In this document: in pieces, positions 32,085-41,545 of the stretch | Numbering within the stretch: position 1 is the first letter of the stretch | Layout: each line of letters opens with the position of its first letter | NCBI RefSeq assembly: GCF_036311985.1 | Contig: NZ_JAZDCJ010000015.1 | Direction: 5' to 3' (one strand) | Length of the DNA: 64,000 bases | Source: JAZDCJ01 sp036311985 | GTDB taxonomy: Bacteria > Actinomycetota > Actinomycetes > Actinomycetales > Micrococcaceae | Translations under genes and position numbers: made by a program | Notes under the pieces: generated by a model | Databases searched by the model: none | Seen by the model: only the letters and a program-made list of their open reading frames with translations | What the model was told of the DNA's origin: nothing

Positions 32085-33717
32085 GGGCGGCCTCCAGGGC
32101 GGAGCGGAAGTCGTTGTAGCGGGTCAGCTCCGCGGCGACGGGTTCGACGACGAGCCGCGCTGCGACGTCGTCGACCGCGGCCTCGAGCCGGCGCCGGACC
32201 GACCGTGCCCGCTGCCGCGCGGCCAGGCGTCCCGCGAGCCCGGCGCCCAGCGCTGCGGCGACGCCGAGAACGATCCCTCCGAGGAGCAGGAGGGTGGGCA
32301 CGGGGAAGCCCTCGACGGCCGGGGCCGGCGGGACGTCGAACTGGAGGTACCCGAGCATGGCGAGGCCGCCGAGCCACAGGGCCCCCGCGACGGCGACGGC
32401 GAGGACGAGCCACTGCAGGACCGAGGCCGGGGTCCACCACCAGCTGCGCTTCCCTGCAGTCGTGCCGACGCCCGCGACGGCTTGGTCGACGGCGTCGGGG
32501 AGCCGGTCGGCGGAGGCCCGGGCCGAACGGCGGATGGCCGCCCGCCAGGCCTCGGGCACGCCCTGGGCGGCCGCATCGGCGTAGGCGCGGACGGCGGCGT
32601 CGGATTGGGCGCGCTGGGCGGGGCCTGGGGCCGGCAGCGAGGTGCGGTTGACCTCCGGGGCGACGTCGGTGCGGTGCAGGTTGAGCCTGCGCAGCGGGTC
32701 GGGCCGCAGCTTGCGCAGCCAGCGGGTGGGCGGCCATCCCGTCGCGGCCACGGCGCGGAGGCGGTAGGACTTCTCGACGGCCGCGACGACGGTGCCGACG
32801 GAGCCCGCGTCGGCGAGCTCCCGGCCGAGCCGGGCCCGGGCCTCGCGCCCCGGCGCCTCGGCCTGCGACCCCGTGCCGCCGTCCGCCAGGAGATCGGCGG
32901 CGTGCAGGACGTCGGCCGCGAGCCGTTCGCCCGCGGCCGTGCGGGAATCGGCGATCTGTCCGATAAGCTCGCGCAGCTCCCCCACGCCGTCGCCGTGGAC
33001 GGCCGAGGTGGCGAGGATCCGGGCGGGCCGCACGCCGTCCTCGTCGAGGATCCGGCGGAGCGAGTCCATGACGGGCTCGCGGTCCCCGGGGGCTAGGCGG
33101 TCGCTCTGGTTGAGCACCACGACGCTGACGGCGCCGTGCCCGGCGAAGCGCCGGATGAAGCCGTGGTGGACGGCCGCGTCGGCGTACTTCTGCGGGTCCA
33201 GGACCCAGACGAGCAGGTCGACCTGCCCAGCGAGCCGTTCGACGACCTCGCGGTGTGAGTCCTCGGTGGAGTCGAAGTCGGGAAGGTCGAGCAAGACGAC
33301 CCCGCCCGGGGCCGCCTTCCGCCGGGCGCGTCCGCCGCGGGCCGAGGCCTCCGGCTCGTCGAGGAGGTGCCGTTCGTCGACGCCGAGCCAGTCCAGCAGC
33401 TCGGCGCTGCCCTCGCTCCCGGAGACGGCGGCGAGCGGGCGTGAGGTCGTCGGGCGCGTGGCGGCGGCTCGGGCCAGCTGACGCCCGGTCACGGCGTTGA
33501 AGAGGGACGACTTGCCGCTGCCCGTCGCGCCGAAGAAGCCGACGACCGTGTGGTCGGGGCTCAGCGAACGGCGCGACGTGGCGCGCTCGAGGACCGCTAG
33601 TGCGGCCTCCGCTGCCGGCCCGGGGACGACGCCCTCGCCGAGCTCGCGCGCGCGATCGAGGGCCTCGAGCCGCTGCTCGAGGGGCGAGGCAGAGGCCCGT
33701 CCGCGGCGGCGGGTCAC
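32074..33717 (-). CDS. Dynamin-like membrane GTPase, second of a pair
   Basis: 547 residues. GTPase motifs: P-loop GATGSGKSSL at 63-72, a switch region ATRPTTSRPLAAVSG, G3-like VLLDLPDFDST (DLPD) and G4-like VVLNQSDRL (NQSD). Two hydrophobic segments near residues 440-500 (VLQWLVLAVAVAGALWLGGL, PTLLLLGGIVLGVAAALGAG) place the C-terminal half in the membrane, like bacterial dynamins or YfjP-type GTPases. GTG start overlaps the partner's stop as GTGA, so the two are made together and probably form a heteromer. The cellular role (membrane remodelling or stress) is inferred from family. Confidence 0.8.
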   Translation of the reverse strand: MTRRRGRASASPLEQRLEALDRARELGEGVVPGPAAEAALAVLERATSRRSLSPDHTVVGFFGATGSGKSSLFNAVTGRQLARAAATRPTTSRPLAAVSGSEGSAELLDWLGVDERHLLDEPEASARGGRARRKAAPGGVVLLDLPDFDSTEDSHREVVERLAGQVDLLVWVLDPQKYADAAVHHGFIRRFAGHGAVSVVVLNQSDRLAPGDREPVMDSLRRILDEDGVRPARILATSAVHGDGVGELRELIGQIADSRTAAGERLAADVLHAADLLADGGTGSQAEAPGREARARLGRELADAGSVGTVVAAVEKSYRLRAVAATGWPPTRWLRKLRPDPLRRLNLHRTDVAPEVNRTSLPAPGPAQRAQSDAAVRAYADAAAQGVPEAWRAAIRRSARASADRLPDAVDQAVAGVGTTAGKRSWWWTPASVLQWLVLAVAVAGALWLGGLAMLGYLQFDVPPAPAVEGFPVPTLLLLGGIVLGVAAALGAGLAGRLAARQRARSVRRRLEAAVDDVAARLVVEPVAAELTRYNDFRSALEAARAG

Positions 33718-35465
33718 TGCTCCCCCTCCGCCCGGGTGGCCAGGAGTCCGTGGGCCAGCCGGCGCAGCTCCTCGGTGTCCTCCGGCGTCCGCCCCGTGGG
33801 CAACAGGCGCAGGAAGCGTCCGGCCTCGGCCTCGAGCAGCGCGTCGCAGCGCTCCTCGAGCAGGGACTTGGCCTTGCGGGTGAGGCGGCGGACGGCGTCC
33901 TCGCCGAAGATCGCCTCGAGGAGCTTCTGGCCGACGACGGCGGAGCCGCCGGCGATGCCGATCTCGAGTCCCGTGAGCCCGGCGGTGGAGGCGAAGACGA
34001 CGACCATCAGCGCGACGGCGACGCCGTTGACGCCGAAAGACGCCATGCGGGCGGTCAGCCGGCGGCCCTGGCCCTCGCTGCGGATGAGTTCGAGCAGGTC
34101 GCCCTGCCACGCGCGGATGGCCTCGGCCGCGTCGGCGCTGAAGTCATCGGAGACGGCCCCGAGGCCGGCGCCGTCGAGCTGGCCCCGGCCGGCGGCGTCC
34201 TGCCGCCAGCGTTCCTCGACCCGTTCGGCCGCGGTCGCAGCCTCGTCGACGACGACGGCGTGCAGGCCGGACTCGATGGCCTCCTCGACGGTCTTGACGG
34301 GTTGCGGCCTCCCGCTCAGGAACGCGCCGATGCGGTCCCGCAGCCGGCCGATGCCGCTCTCCAGGGAGCGGAAGAACTCGCCCGTGCCGACGAAGTCCTG
34401 CCAGCGGGCGAGCACCTCCCCGCGCAGGAGCGTGCCGTCGCCGGCCGCCCGGCTGATCCCGCTCCGCGCCTCGTTGAAGGCCGCGTCGACGTCGGCCCGG
34501 AGCCGGGCGGCGGCCTCGTGCTGCTGGTCCTCGGCGGCCGCGAGCTCCTCGACGCGGCCGGCGAGCTGGGCCACGACGCCGGCCAGTGTGCGCCGGGCGA
34601 TCTCGGAGCGTACCGCGGCATCGCCGGCGAGCTCGCGGAGCCAGTCGCTGGGGCCCGCTACAGCGTCGGCCGGTAGGAGCCCGTCGGGGCCGAGCGGCGT
34701 CTCGGGGACGGTGAAGAGCTTCGCGGCGCCGAGGCCCTGGGCGGCTAGCATGGCGCGCAGGTCGTCGGCGACCTCGTCCTCGACGCCGGGCGGGATGCGG
34801 TCGAGGACGACGGCGACGGTGATGTCGCGCGCGGCCGCGTCCTTCAGGAGCGCCCAGGGCACGGCGTCGGCGTAGCGGTTGGCGGTCGTGACGAAGAGCC
34901 ACAGGTCGGCCGCGGCGAGCAGCTGACGGGCGAGGCGGCGGTTGCCGTCGGAGACGGAGTCGATGTCGGGCGCGTCCAGGAGGGCGATCCCGCGCGGTAC
35001 CACATCGTCGGCGACGAGCAGGAGGGACTCCGTCCCGGTGCCCTCAGCTCCCCCGGCCGGCGGCGCGGACTCGGCCGCGGTACCCGTCACGCGGGGCAGG
35101 GCCGGCAGGATCCGATCGCCGTCGAACCAGGCCGACTCGGAGGGGTGGTGGAGCAGGATGGGCTGCCGGGTCGTGGGTCGGATGGCGCCGGCGCGCGTGA
35201 CGACCCTGCCGACCAGGGCGTTGACGAGCGTGGACTTCCCGGCACCCGTCGATCCGCCGACGACGGCGAGCAGCGGCGCGTCGAAGCTGCGGTAACGCGG
35301 AAGAATATAGTCGCTGACCTGAGTCACTAGCTGGGCCCTCTTCGTACGGGCGTCCTCAACGCCCGCGCTTTGAAGGACGAACTTGGCTTCCGAGAGATCG
35401 TGAAGAAGCTTCTCAAGATGTAGGTCTAGACCCCTGGGCCCAGCGTCACCGTCCGTGGTAGCCAT
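33714..35465 (-). CDS. Dynamin-like GTPase, first of a pair
   Basis: 583 residues from ATG 35465 (GAGAGG upstream). P-loop GGSTGAGKSTLVNALVGRVV at 70-89, then IRPTTRQPILLHH and the G3-like motif IALLDAPDIDSVSDGN; the NKxD position reads VVLDRIPPG, so guanine specificity is unconventional. Long helical regions (residues 260-450) and a hydrophobic hairpin near 475-515 (VAVALMVVVFASTAGLTGLEIG) suit a membrane-associated dynamin. It is stop-start coupled to the second GTPase. The first 40 or so codons have lower GC than the rest, so the edge of the neighbouring island may fall inside this gene. Confidence 0.8.
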   Translation of the reverse strand: MATTDGDAGPRGLDLHLEKLLHDLSEAKFVLQSAGVEDARTKRAQLVTQVSDYILPRYRSFDAPLLAVVGGSTGAGKSTLVNALVGRVVTRAGAIRPTTRQPILLHHPSESAWFDGDRILPALPRVTGTAAESAPPAGGAEGTGTESLLLVADDVVPRGIALLDAPDIDSVSDGNRRLARQLLAAADLWLFVTTANRYADAVPWALLKDAAARDITVAVVLDRIPPGVEDEVADDLRAMLAAQGLGAAKLFTVPETPLGPDGLLPADAVAGPSDWLRELAGDAAVRSEIARRTLAGVVAQLAGRVEELAAAEDQQHEAAARLRADVDAAFNEARSGISRAAGDGTLLRGEVLARWQDFVGTGEFFRSLESGIGRLRDRIGAFLSGRPQPVKTVEEAIESGLHAVVVDEAATAAERVEERWRQDAAGRGQLDGAGLGAVSDDFSADAAEAIRAWQGDLLELIRSEGQGRRLTARMASFGVNGVAVALMVVVFASTAGLTGLEIGIAGGSAVVGQKLLEAIFGEDAVRRLTRKAKSLLEERCDALLEAEAGRFLRLLPTGRTPEDTEELRRLAHGLLATRAEGEQ

Positions 35466-35556
35466 AGGACCTCTCAATTCCTAAACGCCTGCTATCGAAC
35501 CTCCAAACCAACGCGCAGCGCTCCAGCAGTCGCATAGCTTTCATCCGTGCATTCCG

Positions 35557-36672
35557 CTACAGGTGCCGCTGAAGCGCGTCAGCGATTGGCTGGTCAATAG
35601 CCCACCAGTCCTTTGCAAGCCCAGTGGCAGACCGCCGGAACTTCCACCCAGTGCTTACTGCATAGAAGTGCCGATGGATGACACCGGAGTAGATCGCCGT
35701 CGTCATTCCATGGATCGAGTGCGTCCTCCACTGGACGTTGCTGGGGAGGCGCCCCGGGAGACAACTCCACTTTGGTGTTGACAAAGCCTTCTGCGGATCA
35801 ACGTAGCCAAAGTCCTGAAAACTAAAGTCTTCTTGATTGAAGTTCGTGTTCGTCGGCGTCCCTTCGACGACGGAGCCGTGGTATCGAAGGTATCCCGTCT
35901 TCGAATCATTCAAGTGTTCGAAGACACTCCTTCCGTCACCGGTCAGCACCAGTTCGTCGACGTCGGCGTGAATGACACCACTGGACGATCCCAAGAATCG
36001 CCTCTGAGCATCCGACCCCACAACGTACTCGAAGAAGTCGGAGTCGAAACGACCGCTCGGGCCGGCTTGCGGGCCAAACTTGTAGGGCCACGATACGACT
36101 ACACCCGCCTCCAGTCCCTGGACACCGGTCATCAGGTCCAATACGTCCTCAGGCGCATAGTCTGTGGATCCGTTGTCGTAGATCAGCGCTGCGTTGACAC
36201 CGTGCTCCTCGACGTGGAATGTCAACCAGTCACGGATCCATCTCAGGCGATTATTCTTGGATTTCGTGTAGATGGCCCGAAGACCATCGAAAGCTCCCAC
36301 ATATGACACCCCAATGGGGATAGTGACCTCGAATTCGGCCGATTTCACCTCAAGAGTCTTCCCCTGGACGCCGTCAACGTAAGACATTTGAGCATGTCCA
36401 CGATCTTCAAGACAGACGCTGGAAGAAACGTCGACTCCGTCCACCAACCAGACCGCGGATGCCAAAGTTGGAAGGAGATTCAGGAGCGGTGGACCGGACA
36501 GCGAGATCCCAGTCGGAGTGTTGAACGCTTCGTACCAGAGCGTCCTGTAGTCGAACGCGTCGCGAAAGCCATCCTGCTGAAGTTCTTCGGGACGCGGTGG
36601 CAATCGGACAATCCCGGACGATTCTGGGATGGTCGCGCCAACGCTTTCGACGACGAAAAAGGGACTGGACAC
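35557..36672 (-). CDS. GT92/DUF23-like glycosyltransferase
   Basis: 371 residues from GTG 36672, behind AGGAG. The catalytic region is about 125-330: RLRWIRDWLTFHVEEHGVNA and LIYDNGSTDYAP are the typical start of GT-A 'YDN.S.D' transferases (GT92/Glyco_tranf_2_4), and GVIHADVDELVL supplies the DxD metal site. A later RTHSIHGM/GVIHRHFYAVSTGWKF region with histidines fits the family C-terminus. The first 120 residues form an accessory domain I do not recognise. Distal gene of the island operon. Donor and acceptor unknown. Confidence 0.75.
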   Translation of the reverse strand: MSSPFFVVESVGATIPESSGIVRLPPRPEELQQDGFRDAFDYRTLWYEAFNTPTGISLSGPPLLNLLPTLASAVWLVDGVDVSSSVCLEDRGHAQMSYVDGVQGKTLEVKSAEFEVTIPIGVSYVGAFDGLRAIYTKSKNNRLRWIRDWLTFHVEEHGVNAALIYDNGSTDYAPEDVLDLMTGVQGLEAGVVVSWPYKFGPQAGPSGRFDSDFFEYVVGSDAQRRFLGSSSGVIHADVDELVLTGDGRSVFEHLNDSKTGYLRYHGSVVEGTPTNTNFNQEDFSFQDFGYVDPQKALSTPKWSCLPGRLPSNVQWRTHSIHGMTTAIYSGVIHRHFYAVSTGWKFRRSATGLAKDWWAIDQPIADALQRHL

Positions 36673-36711
36673 CTGGCTCCTGACTTCACACTGCTTCCTA
36701 CTGCAGTTCTA

Positions 36712-37566
36712 CTACTGATCTCGGCCAGTGTACTTGACGCTTGATTCGGCGAAGTACGACTCGAACGCTGCGGCTATATCTGCCTGACGTGCATGAATCT
36801 TAGATCGTTTCACTTCACTGACAACACCGAAAGCCGACGCTTCCGACAAGCTATTCTTGGCGTTGAGTCGCAGGTCGAAGTCCCTCCCCACTGAAGAGAA
36901 ATAGTCGTAAAACTTGAACGAACCACCCATGTGAAGATCCCCGGCATCGACCCATGCGTTGGGAACACCAAGCGCGTCCGCAAGGATGAGCCCATGCAAG
37001 GACTGAGAGAGCACTACTTCACAGGAAGTGATCTCTTGCGCGATTCTGTCTATGTCGTCCGTTCTAAAGTCGATCAACGCAATGCCCGGCAGCGATTCGG
37101 CCCATCCGCGAAGCGCTTGATCTCCGATCCTGGAAACGTGAGGAATAAATCCGAATCGTCGGCTGGGCGCACTCTGCATATCCAGCACTCGCGGAATCAA
37201 GAGACCCGGATCGCCAATACTTACGTCGTCAGGCAGATCGGGGAGAAGCCCCATACTCAAGAAGCCGCGAAGCGAATAGATTCTTGCGTACGGCAACTTC
37301 GGGGCTCGAAGCAAAGGGTGCATGAAGCCGCTACCAACGACCGCGAGAGGCTTGGTCCGCGCCTTCATTTCAGCCCGGCCAAAGACCTGATTGAGGTTGC
37401 TTCCGACCGACACGAGATCCGCATCGTCGACCGACGACTGATGCGTGTGTCGTGCACCATAGAGTCGACTGAGGATCAGCGTCGTGAGTTCATCGCCAAG
37501 ATTTGGCCAGCCCGAAGGCTTGTACCAATAAACGGACGGCACCAATTCCGGGCCCTCAGATGGCAT
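36712..37566 (-). CDS. Polysaccharide pyruvyl transferase-like protein
   Basis: 284 residues. The opening VYWYKPSGWPNLGDELTTLI matches the 'xxNxGDE' beginning of polysaccharide pyruvyl transferases (CsaB/GumL group), and SQSLHGLILADALGVPNAWV is the conserved 'SxRxHxxIlA...P' block, with Gln-Ser-Leu-His here. Such enzymes add 4,6- or 3,4-ketal pyruvate from PEP to sugars, giving wall glycans a negative charge and S-layer binding sites. ATG 37566 lies 11 nt inside the upstream gene. Cytoplasmic; acceptor unknown. Confidence 0.75.
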   Translation of the reverse strand: MPSEGPELVPSVYWYKPSGWPNLGDELTTLILSRLYGARHTHQSSVDDADLVSVGSNLNQVFGRAEMKARTKPLAVVGSGFMHPLLRAPKLPYARIYSLRGFLSMGLLPDLPDDVSIGDPGLLIPRVLDMQSAPSRRFGFIPHVSRIGDQALRGWAESLPGIALIDFRTDDIDRIAQEITSCEVVLSQSLHGLILADALGVPNAWVDAGDLHMGGSFKFYDYFSSVGRDFDLRLNAKNSLSEASAFGVVSEVKRSKIHARQADIAAAFESYFAESSVKYTGRDQ

Positions 37567-38911
37567 CGCTTGACTCCTTGAAAGTTGGTTCGCTGCGAGC
37601 AACGGCGGTTGTGTCGCATGCCCCACCACGAGCGACTATGGCATCCATCAGCAAACTGCGGAGGCCGTCGATGTCGCCTGAGAGCAAGTGGTGGAGTCCT
37701 CGCTTCTTGGCCATCGCACTATTCGGCCAGATCATCGAGATGATCGGAACGCCTGCTCCTAGGTAGTCGCTGAGCTTCGACGGCAAGTAGGGGTTCTCCC
37801 TATAGGCTCCGCCTGGAAAGACATCATTGACGAACAAAAAGTCCACTCTCCTGAGCTCACGCAGAAAGGACATGAACGGCAGCGCCTCGTGGGCCTCAAC
37901 ACAGGATTCGATTCCATACTCGGAAGCAACTTGAAGCACCCGATCCGGGTTGCTCGTATATACGTCGGCTTGGATCTTCTGGCGAGTTTCAGGAGCCATC
38001 TGTGATAGCGCTGCGAAGAGATCTCCCAGACCTCGGTTCGGATAGAACTCGCCAAAGTAACCGACCCTCAAAGGCAGAGTTGCGACTGTCGTGCTTGAAG
38101 GTGGCCCATAGTAAGAATCTGGCAGCGTCGGATGCTCGTCGACAATGCTTCTGGCGAAGATCGCACGACGCATGGATTCGTCTTCCGCCGCTCGGATCAT
38201 TTCATCGCGTTGGTGCTCATTCGTGAAGCCAATAACGTCGGCCAACGCATAGACCAGGTATTCACACCATTTGAAGACGCAGCCCTCTTTGGCTAGAACC
38301 GCCGCGTAGTCCGGAGCCACTCGTTCGAGGAAATCTACAGCAAACGGGTCAAGCGCAAACGTCCCACCACTACGCCGGCTTCCTTCCACAGTGTGCGCAA
38401 TGGGATCCGAGAACTCTGCAATCCAGCGAATCTCCGGGTGCCTGGACTTGATGTATGCAGCCAAAACGTGTGATGCCGGAAACATGGATCGGCTGTACAT
38501 GCGCAAGTAGCGCTTCTCAGACAATCGGTCGGCGATCGCCGCGTAGCCGACCTCGACGAAGTTTCGAATTCCTCGCCAGGCCCCGAAGGTTGGAGGTACA
38601 TTGACACTCGTCAGATGCCGAACGTACGGCTTCACGAATCGTTCGAGCTGGGGATCGTGTGATCTGATGGCACTCATGTTCTGAGACACCACATCAACCG
38701 GGTTCGCTGCATCTCGAATGCGCTTGGCCACGGTAGCCGCGCTCGCGTCGGCAAAGGGCGGGAAGTTGTAGGAAATCACGAGAGTCGAGGCCTCCCGCAA
38801 AACGGGGAGTGCCTCATCGCCTAGACCGCCGATGGCCCATCTGTCCGCGGCCGACTGAAGCTCTTGATCAACGTGTTCAGTGCCCCGGATTTCGGCCGCC
38901 AATGACCTCAT
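37556..38911 (-). CDS. GT-B glycosyltransferase of the island
   Basis: 451 residues, GT4-like. N-terminal Rossmann part: STLVISYNFPPFADASAATV (typical 'FPP..ggg' entry, here FPPFADAS) and RWIAEFSDPI. C-terminal donor domain: LRVGYFGEFYPNRGLGDLFA, a middle SNPDRVLQVASEYGIE, and PYLPSKLSDYLGAGVPIISM, where the Lys and downstream acidic residues bind donor phosphate. ATG overlaps the previous stop (ATGA). It is not obviously close to the GT4 proteins at 13-21 kb. Confidence 0.75.
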   Translation of the reverse strand: MRSLAAEIRGTEHVDQELQSAADRWAIGGLGDEALPVLREASTLVISYNFPPFADASAATVAKRIRDAANPVDVVSQNMSAIRSHDPQLERFVKPYVRHLTSVNVPPTFGAWRGIRNFVEVGYAAIADRLSEKRYLRMYSRSMFPASHVLAAYIKSRHPEIRWIAEFSDPIAHTVEGSRRSGGTFALDPFAVDFLERVAPDYAAVLAKEGCVFKWCEYLVYALADVIGFTNEHQRDEMIRAAEDESMRRAIFARSIVDEHPTLPDSYYGPPSSTTVATLPLRVGYFGEFYPNRGLGDLFAALSQMAPETRQKIQADVYTSNPDRVLQVASEYGIESCVEAHEALPFMSFLRELRRVDFLFVNDVFPGGAYRENPYLPSKLSDYLGAGVPIISMIWPNSAMAKKRGLHHLLSGDIDGLRSLLMDAIVARGGACDTTAVARSEPTFKESSDAI

Positions 38912-39531
38912 GCAGCACCTTCCACATTAAGACCGAGTCCGGTCGCGGACATCAGGCGTGACACTCGACGCAATGTCTCCCCGTCCGCGCCCATCAGTCC
39001 AGCGTCAACGTCAAAGATCGATGCGTCGAGATCCTCCGCGAGGATGGAGGCCATACCGATGGCCGCCATCCCCGACAGCCTCGAGTTCGCCGGTGCGACG
39101 GCATTTAGGTCGAGTGCATTGGTCGACACTGTGACGGCTTGGTCGCGCACCGAGATGCCGACGCTCTCAGACCTGTCGACAAGCCGAAGTGAGTGCTGGA
39201 GAACGTCTGGTTGGCCTCCCCACGTGAGTCTTCTTCTCTGCTTGCCTCGCGGGAGCGGAATGTTCGCCGGATGAAGGGGAGCCACATTGACCCAGATCGG
39301 GTCGAAAAGATCCTCGATCACTTGCGCGGTCAAGGCAGAGATCTGACGGTCAAGGACAATCTGACCACTTATGTATGGAGCAAAGGCAAGAATGGCACCG
39401 ACTGCTAGACGATCCGGACTCAAGTTCCGCGGCACATAATCTAGGACCAGACTTGGAATGATCGGAGTCGCGTCCAGCTCGCCTGGCTTGGCAACGATCA
39501 CCAGCTTTCGCTCGGAATCGTCCGCGGTCAT
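38908..39531 (-). CDS. Unrecognised island protein
   Basis: 207 residues from ATG 39531, which is 1 nt beyond the stop of the GT-A gene (TGACATG); an ATG at 39633 would overlap that gene by 101 nt and has no ribosome-binding site, so I prefer the shorter form. No signal peptide or membrane segment. Recognisable texture only: ILAFAPYISGQIVLDRQISA, a basic PLPRGKQRRRLTWGG loop, and a well-packed C-terminal region NSRLSGMAAIGMASILAEDL. Its stop overlaps the next gene's ATG (ATGA). I cannot assign a family; its place between two glycosyltransferases suggests a role in the same pathway. Confidence 0.6.
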   Translation of the reverse strand: MTADDSERKLVIVAKPGELDATPIIPSLVLDYVPRNLSPDRLAVGAILAFAPYISGQIVLDRQISALTAQVIEDLFDPIWVNVAPLHPANIPLPRGKQRRRLTWGGQPDVLQHSLRLVDRSESVGISVRDQAVTVSTNALDLNAVAPANSRLSGMAAIGMASILAEDLDASIFDVDAGLMGADGETLRRVSRLMSATGLGLNVEGAA

Positions 39532-39532
39532 G

Positions 39533-41545
39533 TCAAGCTTCAATTCTTGCTCCGTCCTCAGTGATCCATCGATGAGCCAGTTCAGAGCCTGCGGGCCCCG
39601 CGGCAGGAACGAAAAATCCTTGATTCCAGCCATCAGAGTACAGCTGACTAAGCAGATCTCGTGCAGACAGGGCTTCGTCTTGGGAGTAGCAAACCTCAGT
39701 CCAGAGGACGAACGCATTCTCTGACGATTCGACGCTTGACCATGTGCCCCGTTCCGCGAAGTCGCCATCAACGACGGGTTCAGGCAGGCCGTCTTTCCCG
39801 AGCTTGCGCCAGGCAACCGCGACGCATCTCTCGCCGCCTGGAAGGTGGCGCGTTGAGTTCCGCACTTCCCTCAGGATGGACTCACTCTCATCGAACCTCG
39901 ACGCGAGCCCTTGTACGTTGCGTGCTGAGCCAATGCTGCGGCTGTACTCGATTTCGGCCGCCCAAGACTCATACTCATGGCACTCATCTGACGTCGCATC
40001 GAGAACGAGCGCAGTCAATCGGCGCTGACCTGTGACCAGATCCTTGCGAAGCTGCCAGTGAGCGGAACGAAGTATGAGGTCGTTGACGTCGCCAAGACCT
40101 TCGTTCTCTTCGATCGAGACGATAAGGTCCACCGTCTTGTAATCATCAGGTACGAGCGCCAACATCAGCTCGCGCGCGGACGCAGTTCCGCATGCTCTCC
40201 CAAGCTCCTCCGGCAACGAATACTCTGCCAACCCAAAATCCAGGGATTGATCAGCTGCGGTTTGAGACAGGTCACCGTTTTGAAGACGGATTCCCAAAGG
40301 CGACTCGATTCCTCGAACCGCAACACCAGCTACGGCTAGACGACGAATCAGGTCTAGTGAGCTGCCGCTCGCTTCCAGAACCGGGCGCGCGATGGAGAGG
40401 AGCCTAGCATCCAAAATAGTGACGAAATCGCGCTTGCTGGAACCGTCTTCCACCACTCTCGGCGCTGCCCCGTTCGAGACAATCACGTCCACGAGTGGGG
40501 CTACGGCAACTGGGGCATTCGCATCGACGGCACCGAGCAGTCGGTCAACGGCTCCAGCACTCAAGACAGTGTCACCAGGGACAAGGGCCACGTAGATGGC
40601 CCCACCATCGAAGCCCTCGCCGGCGACCGCCGCCCCAGTGGATTCGAAGTGTGTGGACGAGTCCGCTGACTGGCGACGAACACTCGTGGCACACGCAGAA
40701 TCCCAAGCATCCGTGTTCGGTTGCAAGAGCTCGATCCGCACTACCGGACGGGCATAGGGTAGATTCCAATCTCCCGCGGCGCCATTCCGCTTCCATGTCA
40801 TGTCTGTCGCAAGGATTGCCCGATTCGCAGCAACTGCTGCCGTGGCGGCAGCACTCTGCTCCACAGACTTGATGGTTGGCGGGTGCCAGATGTGGTACAT
40901 ACGAACTTTGGGATGCTCGATCCAGCGAATCGAAGTCCCGGAACGTCGCACGCGCTGAGCGAAGTCCAGATCCTCGCCACCGTATGTGTGCATCCGGTTG
41001 TCGTAGCCTCCGACACTCGCGACGGATTCTCTTGACGCAGCAAACATCCCGCCCATCCCCCAGCGCGGACGGATCTGACTCACGAGTTCTAGCTCTTGCC
41101 AACTGGGGCGTTCACGCCTCACGTATGCGTGGTCGTACTTTTCCGGAAGGTCTCGGCATTGAAGCACGACTGCTGTCCCAGGATCTGACGCGAGTGCGCG
41201 AAACACGTTCTCCATTGCGCCCGGGGCGAAGATCATGTCCGCATCCGTGGCCACCAAAACTCGCCCGCGAGCGACTCCGAATCCACGGTTGACGGCTCGG
41301 GACCGAGACCAATGACCATCAGTATCCGTTCGAACGTACACAGCACCGGCATCTTCGACCAGCCTGCGAAGATGGCCTTCCTCAAACTGCGTCGATCCGT
41401 AGTCTGAGACGACTACTTCTCCAGCTGCGGAACCGAAAGACTGTGTCAAAGACTCGAGCGACAGCTGAAGTCGTTCAAGACCCCAGTCCTTGAAGCCGAT
41501 AACAACCGAGATGTCGACATTCGTTTCGCTAGATGTATTCGTCAT
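39533..41545 (-). CDS. GT2-family glycosyltransferase with long C-terminal extension
   Basis: 670 residues. Residues 1-240 form a GT-A domain: DISVVIGFKDWGLERLQLSL, VVVSDYGSTQFEE, HWSRSRAVNRGFGVARGRVL, VATDADMIFAPGAMENV (DxD metal site) and MGGMFAASRESVASVGGYDNR followed by YGGEDLDFAQRVRRSG, the C-terminal galactosyltransferase-like block. This resembles chondroitin-polymerase-type transferases. The remaining 430 residues hold no motif I recognise and may be an acceptor-binding or second, degenerate domain. ATG overlaps the small upstream gene's stop (ATGA). Confidence 0.8.
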   Translation of the reverse strand: MTNTSSETNVDISVVIGFKDWGLERLQLSLESLTQSFGSAAGEVVVSDYGSTQFEEGHLRRLVEDAGAVYVRTDTDGHWSRSRAVNRGFGVARGRVLVATDADMIFAPGAMENVFRALASDPGTAVVLQCRDLPEKYDHAYVRRERPSWQELELVSQIRPRWGMGGMFAASRESVASVGGYDNRMHTYGGEDLDFAQRVRRSGTSIRWIEHPKVRMYHIWHPPTIKSVEQSAAATAAVAANRAILATDMTWKRNGAAGDWNLPYARPVVRIELLQPNTDAWDSACATSVRRQSADSSTHFESTGAAVAGEGFDGGAIYVALVPGDTVLSAGAVDRLLGAVDANAPVAVAPLVDVIVSNGAAPRVVEDGSSKRDFVTILDARLLSIARPVLEASGSSLDLIRRLAVAGVAVRGIESPLGIRLQNGDLSQTAADQSLDFGLAEYSLPEELGRACGTASARELMLALVPDDYKTVDLIVSIEENEGLGDVNDLILRSAHWQLRKDLVTGQRRLTALVLDATSDECHEYESWAAEIEYSRSIGSARNVQGLASRFDESESILREVRNSTRHLPGGERCVAVAWRKLGKDGLPEPVVDGDFAERGTWSSVESSENAFVLWTEVCYSQDEALSARDLLSQLYSDGWNQGFFVPAAGPAGSELAHRWITEDGARIEA

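Noticed and set aside
39531..39816. Longer N-terminus for the unassigned island protein
   Set aside because: It would overlap the GT-A gene by 100-280 nt and has no ribosome-binding site, whereas ATG 39531 lies 1 nt past that gene's stop.
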